From positions 620,001 through 684,000 of the forward strand of contig NW_026516209.1 in NCBI RefSeq assembly GCF_025602895.1: a stretch of DNA of 64,000 nt, given 5' to 3'. Both the position numbers and the translations under genes were made by a program. This document shows positions 1 through 13,449 of this stretch, one piece after another (the first letter of the stretch is position 1; the number at the start of each line of letters is the position of its first letter). The notes below the pieces were generated by a model. The model was not told where the DNA came from, ran no database searches, and was given only the letters and a program-made list of their open reading frames with translations. This stretch comes from Polychytrium aggregatum (taxonomy: Eukaryota; Chytridiomycota; Chytridiomycetes; Polychytriales).

Positions 1-1
1 G

Positions 2-1165
2 GCAATCTTGATCTCAAAGCCCATGTCGCAGCAACAGCACGCTGTCGAGGAGGAGGCAGAAGCCAACCGACCCATCACAGCCATCAACGCCTCCTCGGCC
101 TACTCGACCCTCGACAAGAATCACTTTGAAAGATCAGCACATCTCCAGCGCCAGGCCAATGCACTTTCGGCCCATTCGGCCGTTGGAGGCTCGGCGCTCC
201 TGGATACTTGCGTCTCGGCCGCTACCGGTGTGTCGCATCTGACTCTGCCAGAGAGAGGCCAGCCCAGGTCATCAAGCGCGAGTCAAGAACCTTTGACCAT
301 GGGCCGACCCAGTCATTCTACAAACGTAATGCTGCTGGACGAGTGCGTTGCTGCCGCTGTCGGCAGCCATGGTCAAATCTCGGACCGTGCTCAACAGCAG
401 CCGCTGCAGCAACTATCCAAAAGCGCTATCGGCGCCGTTTCCCTTGAAAGCCAAGTCACCAGGTCGATGGAGATTCCCAAGAGCCTTGCCAAGGCCGTTC
501 TCTTGGACGAGTGTGTGGCTGCAGCCGTTCGCAGCTCGACCGAGGTCGTCAACCAAGCTCGAGGCTCTATTGTGAGACAGAGGAGCTTTGGAAACGAACC
601 GACCGACGGCCGCAGCTCGGTTGTTTCCGAGGCCAATCCAATGCCGCTGTCCCAACGGAGCTCGGCCGACCGGCCACACAAAAAGGCCAACAACCCCCTG
701 TATCAGGGGATGCGGCAGGAGCCTGTCCATCGCCCGCGCTCAAAGTCTACTGTCCAGAAGCCCTCAGGCAAACCGACGACCGAAGACACCGCTGGCTCGA
801 GTAGCATCCAGCCCTCCCCACACACCTCTCGCCCGAGCACTCCTGGACAGCAGCGGACCCATCGTCCTCGCAGCGCCAGCTCGGCCACGGCCACATCCGT
901 GGTGGGCAAGCCGCTCCGATCTGCGTCACAACTTCCGCATCAGCCTGAATCCGAGAAATCCAACAGCTCTATCGCAAACTCCGAGAATGTCCAGTCGCCG
1001 CGCACGTCCATCTTTGGCCGCCTGCAAAAGCGGCTTTCGGCTCTCACCGGGGGCAGCAAAAGCAACAGCGCTGCGTCAACCCCACGGGGGTCGGTGACCC
1101 GCGAAAGCTCGGCCACTTCGATCCAGCAGAGCCGACGGACCCTGCCCGGAATCGGTCCCAGTTAG
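2..1165 (+). CDS. Serine-rich low-complexity protein with repeated LLDECVAAAV motif (5' partial)
   Basis: I do not recognise this protein. The frame is open to the left edge of the window, so the true start may lie outside; the first in-frame ATG is at position 23. The stop is TAG at 1163-1165. A short motif occurs three times with changing flanks: LLDTCVSAAT near residue 65, LLDECVAAAVGS near 110 and LLDECVAAAVRSS near 166. The spacers are Ser/Gln-rich and look disordered. The middle third is rich in Ser, Pro, Thr and Arg. A short basic, possibly helical segment (IFGRLQKRLSALTGG) lies near the C-terminus. The repeated motif could be a short amphipathic binding helix, but this is inference. 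No membrane segment or catalytic motif is visible. Confidence 0.6.
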   Translation, partial: AILISKPMSQQQHAVEEEAEANRPITAINASSAYSTLDKNHFERSAHLQRQANALSAHSAVGGSALLDTCVSAATGVSHLTLPERGQPRSSSASQEPLTMGRPSHSTNVMLLDECVAAAVGSHGQISDRAQQQPLQQLSKSAIGAVSLESQVTRSMEIPKSLAKAVLLDECVAAAVRSSTEVVNQARGSIVRQRSFGNEPTDGRSSVVSEANPMPLSQRSSADRPHKKANNPLYQGMRQEPVHRPRSKSTVQKPSGKPTTEDTAGSSSIQPSPHTSRPSTPGQQRTHRPRSASSATATSVVGKPLRSASQLPHQPESEKSNSSIANSENVQSPRTSIFGRLQKRLSALTGGSKSNSAASTPRGSVTRESSATSIQQSRRTLPGIGPS

Positions 1166-1871
1166 AGCTCTGGCCAGGTGCGATGGTGAGGATCGGGCTG
1201 CCGAGTGCCCACGTTTGTTTGGCCCGAGACGAGCAGAGTGCCTGGGCGATGCGGCGGCTCTTGGATGGCATATGATGATCGATCAATAGACAGTCTTCCC
1301 TATGTCCGAGCGAGCGGCTTCTGCCATGACCCGGGTGTGGCCCTGCACTGGATCATGAAACGCCGAGCATTGGCGAGTTGCATGCACAGCGTCGAGCTAT
1401 GTCTATCCATCGGTATATGATCGCACTCATGGCCCGTGCCAACGACCGAGCCACTCGATAGCAAGACGCCAGCGCATATCTGGCCAGGGCCGCTAAGGGT
1501 GATCGATTGACCAAAGAGTTCAGGAGCGATGATGTCAGTGTACACGGGCAGTACACACAGAATGATATATCACAGTATCCACATTGCAAAGGGTTGCTGG
1601 AAAGAGAAAAGGATGGCCCGTACAGCGCGGGAGGATCAAACCGGGGGTCTCATCGTAGGCCCGAGTAGAAGGGAGGAAGTATTAGAGCGAGTGTTGGCAG
1701 ATGCGAGGATAGGATGGGAGAGATGGGAGAGATTGGAGAGATGGGGAGGAATGGAAAATGATCGGCGACGATGCGCAAGGGCCAGTTCTATGGCACGGCG
1801 CTGCGTCGCTGGAAGCATGCAAAGGCAGCCTTGATGCAGCCCGCAGGCCGACGGCTGTAGCCACGAGGGAT
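1166..1871. other. Intergenic region
   Basis: Between the convergent ends of the serine-rich gene and the CK2 beta gene. It contains a purine-rich stretch around 1,690-1,760 (repeats of gggagagatgggagag type). I see no convincing coding exon or RNA gene. Confidence 0.4.
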
Positions 1872-2546
1872 CTAGAGCCCCTCTTCCAGTCGCTTCTGCT
1901 GCTGCTCGCGGAGCTCGTCCTGCTTGCGTTGCTCGCGCGCTGTGTGATGGATTTTGAAGCCGAAAATCTTGGGCACATAGCGCTCGGTAGACTTTTCGGG
2001 TAGCAGCTCGGGGAACATTTGCAGAAGAAGATGGGGGAAGGTGGTTCCAAAGTAAGCGCCGTCGATGGTGAGATGGCGTCGCGATGTAGGGTTGTAGATG
2101 TCCTCGCAGCTCGGGCAGTACAGCTTGACGGACTTGATCCCAGGAATGTCGGTGATGCCAATCGGAAGAACAGGTTGGTTGTGGCAGAGCACTCGTGGGC
2201 ACCGGCCAAAGCAGCCCTCGCGGAACTTCTCGGCCATTTTGGTGAGGCCTCGTGCCGTGATGACAAACCGAGCATGGATGAGCCCGTACAGGGTCTTTGC
2301 CGCCTTGACGACCTCGGTGTGCAGGGGCTCATCGAGAGTGTCTTCCAGCGAGTCGGTGATCATCTCAAACGCCTGGGCATAGTGCGGCACTTCGGTCGGG
2401 AGCCCCGTGAGGTTGAATCGGTCGAGAATATACTCCTGGTCGACCTCACAGAACAACTCGTTTCCCCTCAGCTGATGGAACCACTCGACCCAGTAGGTCA
2501 CCGACGATTCAGACGAGTCCCAAGTTTCCTGGATATCCACCACCAC
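1872..2546 (-). CDS. CKB1: Casein kinase 2 regulatory subunit beta (5' end unresolved)
   Basis: Regulatory beta subunit of protein kinase CK2, a dimer that holds two catalytic alpha subunits. The family is recognised by the WVEWFHQLRGNELFCEVDQEYI block near the N-terminus, the FNLTGLPTEVPHY segment, the REGCFGRCPRVLC block and the second half of the zinc finger, KLYCPSC. The four cysteines of the zinc-mediated dimer interface are all present. The C-terminal YVPKIFGFKIH block is also typical. About 224 residues are visible, close to the usual 215-280. The frame opens without an ATG at its 5' end: the codons before VVDIQETW are GTG repeats. The initiator must therefore lie in a short upstream exon, probably between 2,560 and 2,700, which I could not fix. 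The C-terminal tail after the conserved core is a short Gln/Glu/Arg-rich stretch. Confidence 0.95.
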   Translation of the reverse strand: MVVDIQETWDSSESSVTYWVEWFHQLRGNELFCEVDQEYILDRFNLTGLPTEVPHYAQAFEMITDSLEDTLDEPLHTEVVKAAKTLYGLIHARFVITARGLTKMAEKFREGCFGRCPRVLCHNQPVLPIGITDIPGIKSVKLYCPSCEDIYNPTSRRHLTIDGAYFGTTFPHLLLQMFPELLPEKSTERYVPKIFGFKIHHTAREQRKQDELREQQQKRLEEGL

Positions 2547-3858
2547 AAACGTCGGAGGGCGCCAGCGAGGTCGGGATCGGCAAGTTAGCGAACCAGTGTT
2601 GGCGAGGCAGAACCGAGACCGAAGCGAGATTCGATATCAATGGCGAGAAAGAAAACGATAGCGAGAGAGATTAGAGCGACTCTGGAGCGGAAGCCATGGT
2701 CCATCAATGAGCCAAGGCGATAAATGGGAAAGAGCAGAAGCAGGAGAGTTGGAGAGCCCACGAGAGAATCAAGGCCAAAGGAATAGAGACGCTCGCCATA
2801 ATCCTGCTGGCGGCCTGTGCGGAGCGAATCGGACGCAGTACGGCTGTCATAGACCAGTCGAATCGAGTGTGGACGAATGCGCTCGATAGCGTCATGCAAG
2901 GACGGCAACGGGTTTGGGGGTGCCGTTTGGCACGGCGTGGGGAAGGCCCAAAGAAAGTGACTCGAAGCATAGAGAGCAGAGCGATGGTCTCCGTCGAGGC
3001 ACGAAGACGGCTCGGCCTCAATGCAGCGATCGAGCGTCTAGCGTCCAGCGTCCAGCGCCCAGGCCGGACAGGTGTTGGTATCGCCAGAAGGGGTCGCCAA
3101 GGAGCGATTGTGACTGTTGATCCGGAAGGGCGTGGGCGGACACGGAGGAGGATACAAGAGATGCACTTACAGCCATGGCTAGACGATCGATTTGCTGACG
3201 GTGGAGCGACGCAGATGCACAGGACAGACGCTGAAGCCGGCGGGTGTCCTGGAGATGGACGACAGGCAGATGGAGAGCCACAGACAGCCGGTGGAGACGA
3301 GCGCAAGGACAGCACCGCCGGCCAAGCGCAAGGACAGCACCGCCGGCCAAGCGCAGGGCTGCGGTGGCGGTCAGGTGGCGGCTGAGAAAAAAACGCGCCA
3401 CGCGATTGGCGGGCCGGGAAATGAATTGCCGCGTGCCCGACTGAAACGAGACGGCCTGTTCTGAGCCAGGGTCGTCGTCGATTTCCCATCCTGAATACAT
3501 CATCCATCGCCTGCCATGGCCAAGCAGTGTCCAAGGAGAATGGGGGCAGGGCGGCTCGTTCGGCCCGACTATATTCACACTGAGAAACTACAGACCTATC
3601 CAGCGGATCGAATGAATGCACCACGCTCCCGCAGCACCAGTGTTTCGCGGATCATGTTCAAGACATGCAATGTTGATGAATGAGCGGATTGTCAGCCGAA
3701 TGCCGCTCACACCGTCCACGGCCACCATGCGCATCCTTTCACCACGCCGCTCACATCGTCCACGGCCACCATGCGCATCCTTTCACCACACCGCTCATCA
3801 TACCAGAACATCGCACAGCATCCCAGGACATCGCACAGCATCCCAGAGTATCCCGGCG
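2547..3858. other. Region upstream of CK2 beta, no gene recognised
   Basis: Holds the presumed 5' exon and promoter of CK2 beta. There are several long but unconvincing overlapping frames on both strands with no recognisable domain. A 24-base direct repeat (aaggacagcaccgccggcca type) is seen at 3,305-3,355. A separate 44-base tandem duplication is listed on its own. Confidence 0.35.
3703..3799. repeat. 44-bp direct tandem duplication
   Basis: A 44-base unit starting ccgctcacaccgtccacggc at 3,703 is repeated almost exactly from 3,747. A third partial copy begins at 3,791. It lies in the 3' flank of the coiled-coil gene. Confidence 0.8.
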
Positions 3859-4800
3859 TCACACCAGATCGTGGGCATCGGCGACCGAATGCCGCTGGAG
3901 TCCCGACTCTGGCTGGTCAGGCACAGGAACGAGAATCGAGGCAAAGGCCCCGTGGTCAGCCTTCTCGAGCTTCTGCAAGTCTGCGAATCTCAGCGACCTG
4001 GACGATTTGAACACTTGATAGGAGCTTCCGCCCTTGGTCTCGTGAGACTGGGGGTGTGTGCGGCCAAAGACCGATCCAAAGAGTACTGCGGCTGATCGGC
4101 TACTGGACAGCTTTGTCGTTGACTGCTTTGGCGGGGCCTCTTGATTCAAGTGGGTGTCGATAAAGTGCTGGCTGATTGCCTGCTCGACCATTTCGTCCAT
4201 CAGAGGAGTCTCTTCCCATCCATCCGAGATGCATCGCCCAGCCATATCGACGTGGTGGTTCTCCGTCTGGGACGACGACAACGATCGCCGTATCCCCTTG
4301 ACCTTGATTGCATTTTGTCGAGCGCTGCTGCTATGGACCGTGCGGCTGCGGCTGATTTTGTATGCATCGTCCGATTTGAGTCGAGCATCCTTTGGCTCTG
4401 GGTTGACCGGTATATGGGACTGCACCGATTCGACTATTGGTGCGGCCTGCTCGACGACAAGAGTCCAGTCCTGGTGGATCCGGTCAACCATGTCCCGCGA
4501 CCGCCTCGAGAGCCGGCTAAGGTTCTGGGCAATTACGGCCTCGTCCAGCAAGTTGACCGAGTTGCTGAGAAGCCGCAGCGAGCCCTGCATCTGGTCAATC
4601 AGCTTTTTGGACTTTTCCAGCTCATCGACAAGGACTTGAATTTGAACTCGGAGCGGGTGTGTCTCTGGAACAACGCTCTCTTGCAGTAAATCGGCAGGGC
4701 CAGTCTTCTTCAGCAAGACTGCAACGTTGCGGTCTGATTTGTGCTTTCGCATTCCCAGCTTGTGGCCGAGCGTCGAAGTGTTTCGTGGAGGCGAAGACAT
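3859..4800 (-). CDS. Hypothetical coiled-coil protein
   Basis: I do not recognise this protein. The ATG at 4,798-4,800 gives MSSPPRNTST and about 313 residues. The frame continues upstream to 4,923 with a TTG or other non-ATG start, which is less likely. A basic N-terminus is followed by a helical heptad-like stretch (VQIQVLVDELEKSKKLIDQM, then LLSNSVNLLDEAVIAQNLSRL) and a hydrophilic Ser/Arg-rich middle. The C-terminal part holds SSSRSAAVLFGSVFGR and SLRFADLQKLEKADHG. No enzyme motif, signal peptide or membrane helix is visible. It is a cytoplasmic, perhaps structural, protein by inference only. The stop is at 3,859. Confidence 0.6.
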   Translation of the reverse strand: MSSPPRNTSTLGHKLGMRKHKSDRNVAVLLKKTGPADLLQESVVPETHPLRVQIQVLVDELEKSKKLIDQMQGSLRLLSNSVNLLDEAVIAQNLSRLSRRSRDMVDRIHQDWTLVVEQAAPIVESVQSHIPVNPEPKDARLKSDDAYKISRSRTVHSSSARQNAIKVKGIRRSLSSSQTENHHVDMAGRCISDGWEETPLMDEMVEQAISQHFIDTHLNQEAPPKQSTTKLSSSRSAAVLFGSVFGRTHPQSHETKGGSSYQVFKSSRSLRFADLQKLEKADHGAFASILVPVPDQPESGLQRHSVADAHDLV

Positions 4801-5462
4801 TGGGGGCCAATAGCTGCTTGATGAGTTATCGGCGGTGCGGACCTGGTGGACGGTCGTTGGGTTTCGCCATAACACCCAAGCGGTGAGCAACCGAGTCTGC
4901 GCCCGTTTTACATATGCGCTCAATCACCAGTTGATTACATTGCCTTGATCACATCGCCTTGATTGAATCGCCCCAGGGCGGGTTGGTGACGTACCAACGA
5001 CAGACTCTCGTGGAATGGTGGACGATTTCAAGATCCCAATGCATGCCGACGTTACTGTGGCACTGCGGCACTGGCCTGTCATATCCGCCTGGTGTAAGGT
5101 CTCAGTGGCAGCACGGACAAGTCCAGCTGGGAGCTGCATGTCGTGTCTGGGAATGGGCGTCGACCGCGACCGAGGGGCCAGTGGCAGATAGAATACTGTA
5201 TTTCCACATCTCGTTACGGCAACGGCCCTCGGGCATGTCTGGCGGGTTTATTTCATACAAGGTTGGGAGGGATGTCGAACCTGGCATGTCGTTCCCAGTG
5301 TGTCGCTGCCGGTGCTGCTGGAGACAGAGGCTGATGGCGGGAAGCGCACGGACCGGCAATATCCGGTGTGCTCAGGGTCCATCCAACAGCGCTGAGGTGC
5401 CTCCGATAACCATTCCGCTTCCATAGAGGTCGTCATCATCGTCGCTATTGGACGCATAGATC
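4801..5462. other. Intergenic region between coiled-coil gene and KAP3 3' end
   Basis: No gene recognised. The 5,375-5,462 part on the minus strand encodes, in a frame shifted from the KAP3 stop, an acidic stretch (SNSDDDDDLYGSGMVIGG). This could be an alternative KAP3 C-terminus. Confidence 0.35.
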
Positions 5463-9841
<4,379 letters not shown>

Positions 9842-10884
9842 ACTGCTGGATGCGCGGCAGTATTCTCAGGCGAGGACGAGAGCCAGTTCCGGCGGCGATG
9901 GCAAAGCAAGAGTTTCAGTAGCCAAGGTGTTGATGAAGCAAATCCACAGAAGGGCATCGGATCGGCCTCTCGGCAGGGGCAGGCAATGGCTGACGGGGGC
10001 TCTCCCCGATCTGCCTCGATCGGGCTTCGTGCCTTGGTGGATCAGGCCCATGCTGCAGCACAGAGCCTCCAAGAAGAGCGGAACAGCGAGCCATGCGGAT
10101 TGGTGGGGTCGCACACCTGCGTTGCTGACGTATGTTTGATTGAGTCTCATGGCAAGCTCGGGGTGGATTCGCACTTGTCTCGACATCCTCTTGGCATCTG
10201 GGCGATCCCAGGTGCTCATCGACAATGCGCATGGCCCCGACTTCGAAACAACACCACGGATATCCGGCCGGGGTTGTTGGCAAGTTGTCCCGTGGCCTCC
10301 TGTCGCCTCGCAAGTACTTTGCAAGGAACGATGCTGCTCGGACTGCTTGGGCTGCTTGTGCCGACGAGACAAGTACCCGGCTTGGAGCGAGCACATTGCC
10401 GCTGGCGGCCATCGCTCGTCCTGTGTTCTTCATCCGGCCGGGGATGATGCCGACCCTGTCGACACTCCCATCACCCACAGCACCGGCAGACGCCCTGGGC
10501 TGCATGTGAGCGCTGCCTCGGTTGGTGGTCGGTCGTCGTTTGTGCGGGACAACCAACCCGACTCGCATTTTGGGGCAAGGGCGCCGCTCATCCCCATCAC
10601 CACGCCGCCGCCTCCCACTCCATCTCGCTCTGCCATCGACAGCTCCAGCCCGCCGTCGCTGCATCTCCAGGTCCGTCATTGCCTGGGCATTGCTGCCGCG
10701 CCTATAGCGGCCTCGTCTGGCTGCTGCATCACCGCATGCCGTTGTTGGAGTCTGGACCGCATCGCTGACCTCTGAGCCTGACGGGCCGTCGCCTCATTCA
10801 ATTCACCTGCAGACCCTCCCCCATCCGCTCCGGCCCAGCGCTGCAATCGTCCATCGCCCGCCTTCCGCAAGCCTCTCATCGCCG
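9842..10884. other. Divergent intergenic region between KAP3 and the Nem1-type phosphatase
   Basis: Head-to-head promoter region of two divergently transcribed genes. Long open frames occur on both strands, as expected in GC-rich DNA, but none carries a recognisable domain. I call no gene here. Confidence 0.4.
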
Positions 10885-12549
10885 ATGCAGCAGCAGCTCC
10901 GCAATGTCCTTTCACAGTTTCTGCCGGCAGGGGTAGTCGACCTGCTCGTATCGCCAAGCCCGGCAGCGCCGAGCCCGTCCCGCTCTGCCCAACTGTCGTC
11001 GCCGCCGCCGTTGTCGGCTCTGCCAGCAGCCGACCAAGTCATGACCGATCTAGATACGGACTCGAACGCGAGCGACTCGCAAGTGCATCGATACTCGGTC
11101 CCGAGACCGAGGAGAGGGCCGATGGCCCAGCAGAAGAAGACCCTGGTCCTCGATCTGGACGAGACGCTGATCCACTCGACCTCGAGGGGCTCCCGCAACC
11201 ACGACCATATGATCGAGGTCCTGGTTGATAGGCACGTCTGTCTCTACTATGTCTACAAGCGGCCGCATGCCGATTACTTTCTCCGTAAGGTGAGCATCCC
11301 GACGATACGACGAGGCGGGAGCGGGAGAGCTCGCTGGACTGCCGATCGTGCAAATCACGACGATATCGAGACGGCATCGAGCCGAAAGCGCCCCCGATGG
11401 AGGCAGACTCAGATTCGCCAGGCACCCGATGCTCGCCTGGCGATTCCGTTTGCCTTCTGTCACTGTTCCGTTTCGGGGCTTTCGATTCACTCTCCCCTGC
11501 CTCCTTCCTTCCAGGTCAGCGAATGGTACAAGGTCGTGATCTTTACCGCTTCAATGCCCGAGTATGCCGATCCCGTCATCGATTGGCTCGACAGTTCCCG
11601 GACGCTGATCAGCCGTCGATACTTTCGTCAGGTGAGCAGGGCTGCTCAAGAGCCGCCACTGGCGCCAAGGGCCGCGGATGCATCCGGCATTGGTCGGGCA
11701 AGAACAACGCGCATGAGTTGAGCAGGCGAGGCTGGCGGACCAGAATCGCCCCACCGGCCAAAGGCAGATTGCGGGAGAAGTGCAGCAAGCGGCATCCCCG
11801 AAGTCACTCTGGTCGAATCGGCTGATGAGCAGAATACTGCAGCGTCCATCGATATGATAAGTGCTCGCGCTCCAAGGCTTCCGAGGAAGCACGATCTGGA
11901 TATAGATCCCGACAACCGTCCCCGACAACCGTCCTCGACAACCGTCCTCGACAACCGTCCCAACAAAAGCAGTTCAGCACAACAAATCGAGCCCGACAAC
12001 CACCGCGATGCTTCGGAATCCGATGCGGCAGCAGCCTGACTGACGGACTGTCATTGCATTTGTGGCGTCTCCTGTTTCTCTCCTATCGCAGTCGTGCACG
12101 CCTCGGAACGGCACCTATGTCAAGAACCTGTCTCTCGTCGATCCGGATCTGTCGCAGGTCATCCTGGTCGACAATTCACTCGCAGCGTTTGCAATGAACG
12201 AAGGTACACAACGTCTCTCCCCCCCCCCACAGTAGAGGCCAAGAGGGACATTAGTGATCCACTGTGGACAGGCCGTGCCGACGCATTTCAGGGCCGGACA
12301 GTGCCTTGCTTGCTCGGTCGACGAATGAGTTCTGCTCTGCCTCCCACGGCATCGCCGTCCTCCCATCCCACAGAAGCAGAGGCATCCCGACTGACTCTCT
12401 GTACATCACGGGCTCTTCCAGACAACGGCATACCCATCGAGAGCTGGATGAATAACCCCAACGACGAAGCGCTGCTGGATCTGCTCCCCTTTTTGGACGC
12501 CCTGCGATTCACCCACGATGTCCGATCGGTGCTGTCGCTCAGGGCGTGA
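10885..12549 (+). CDS. NEM1: Nem1/CTDNEP1 (Dullard)-type HAD protein phosphatase, 4 exons
   Basis: HAD-superfamily Ser/Thr phosphatase of the FCP/SCP type. Members act at the nuclear envelope/ER and dephosphorylate lipin (Pah1), controlling lipid synthesis. The catalytic DXDX(T/V) motif is [13 protein letters not shown]. Other family blocks are [51 protein letters not shown], and the C-terminal NGIPIESW and [22 protein letters not shown] place the exons at 10,885-11,289, 11,515-11,631, 12,092-12,203 and 12,422-12,549. All have GT-AG borders and join in frame (the last joint creates GAC). The product is about 253 residues. The N-terminal 80 residues are Ser/Pro-rich with one short hydrophobic patch ([11 protein letters not shown]) and lack the long membrane region of yeast Nem1. 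Intron 2 holds a 13-bp tandem repeat. Confidence 0.93.
11909..11962. repeat. 13-bp tandem repeat in Nem1 intron
   Basis: About four copies of ccgacaaccgtcc/tcgacaaccgtcc inside intron 2 of the phosphatase gene. Confidence 0.75.
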
Positions 12550-13449
12550 CCTCGGCTTCCGAACACACGTACATTCACAGGCTCTGTATCTCGTCGTCGA
12601 CCGGTCAGATCCGCTTGGGTCCCAGGTGTCAAGTGCAGCGCCGCGTCACATCCATTTCCCAATATACTGGCACACTCGGCCAAGAGCACTCTCGGTGGCT
12701 GAGAAGGGCAGTTGCTGCGTGTCAGGAGTGGAGCTGTGGGCCATATGAACGTGCTGTGTATTATTACGGAAGGAGAAGGAAGCGGAGGAGAAAGAGGCGG
12801 AGGAGGAAGAGAAAGGGGTCTAAAATAGCAGTGACAAAGTAATATCGATAACAATAGCATAGCAAACATCAATAGCCATAAGAATGCGAAGGTGGGAGGA
12901 GGGGGGTGAAGGAGGAAGAGAAGGGAGTGGATATGACAAACCGGCTGTGTGTGAGAGGGGAGGGGTGAAGACAGGCGAAGCGACATCAAATAGCTGGAAT
13001 AACGCTAGCCCTTCGTTTCATACATACACATACGACCTGGCGTCTCTATAAGTATATATCGAAGAGGCAAGGGTTCCTTTGTAAATAAAGAGAGTAGGGA
13101 GCGAGGAGGTCATCGTAAAGGGAGGAGGAGGAGAGGAGATGATCAATCACACGGGACTGGCAATCCGCATGCGCAAAGCCAATCGTGGGACCACCATCAG
13201 AGCAAGATGTAGAAAAGGCGGACTGAGGGTAAGAAAGACTTGAAAGAGTAAAAACTGTCGAAAGTAGCGTCGAGAACAAGGGCGGGACAAGGGAAAGGGG
13301 GCGGAGGAGACGGGAAGGGAAGCGATGAGACGCTGGTCGACTTGGAGGGACGCACCGAGCGAATGGGCAGGACCAAAGAGGGAGGAAGGGTGAGCGAAAA
13401 AGATATCAGGGGGATCCCTTTTTCACGCGACAGCTTGCCGGCAGCAGAG
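12550..13449. other. Convergent intergenic region
   Basis: Between the 3' ends of the Nem1-type gene and CYRI. It is AT-richer and strongly purine-rich on the plus strand (ggaggagaaagaggcggagg near 12,780; gggaggagg near 12,900 and 13,120). It includes ATA-rich parts (tataagtatatatcg at 13,050) likely to hold poly(A) signals. No gene seen. Confidence 0.4.
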
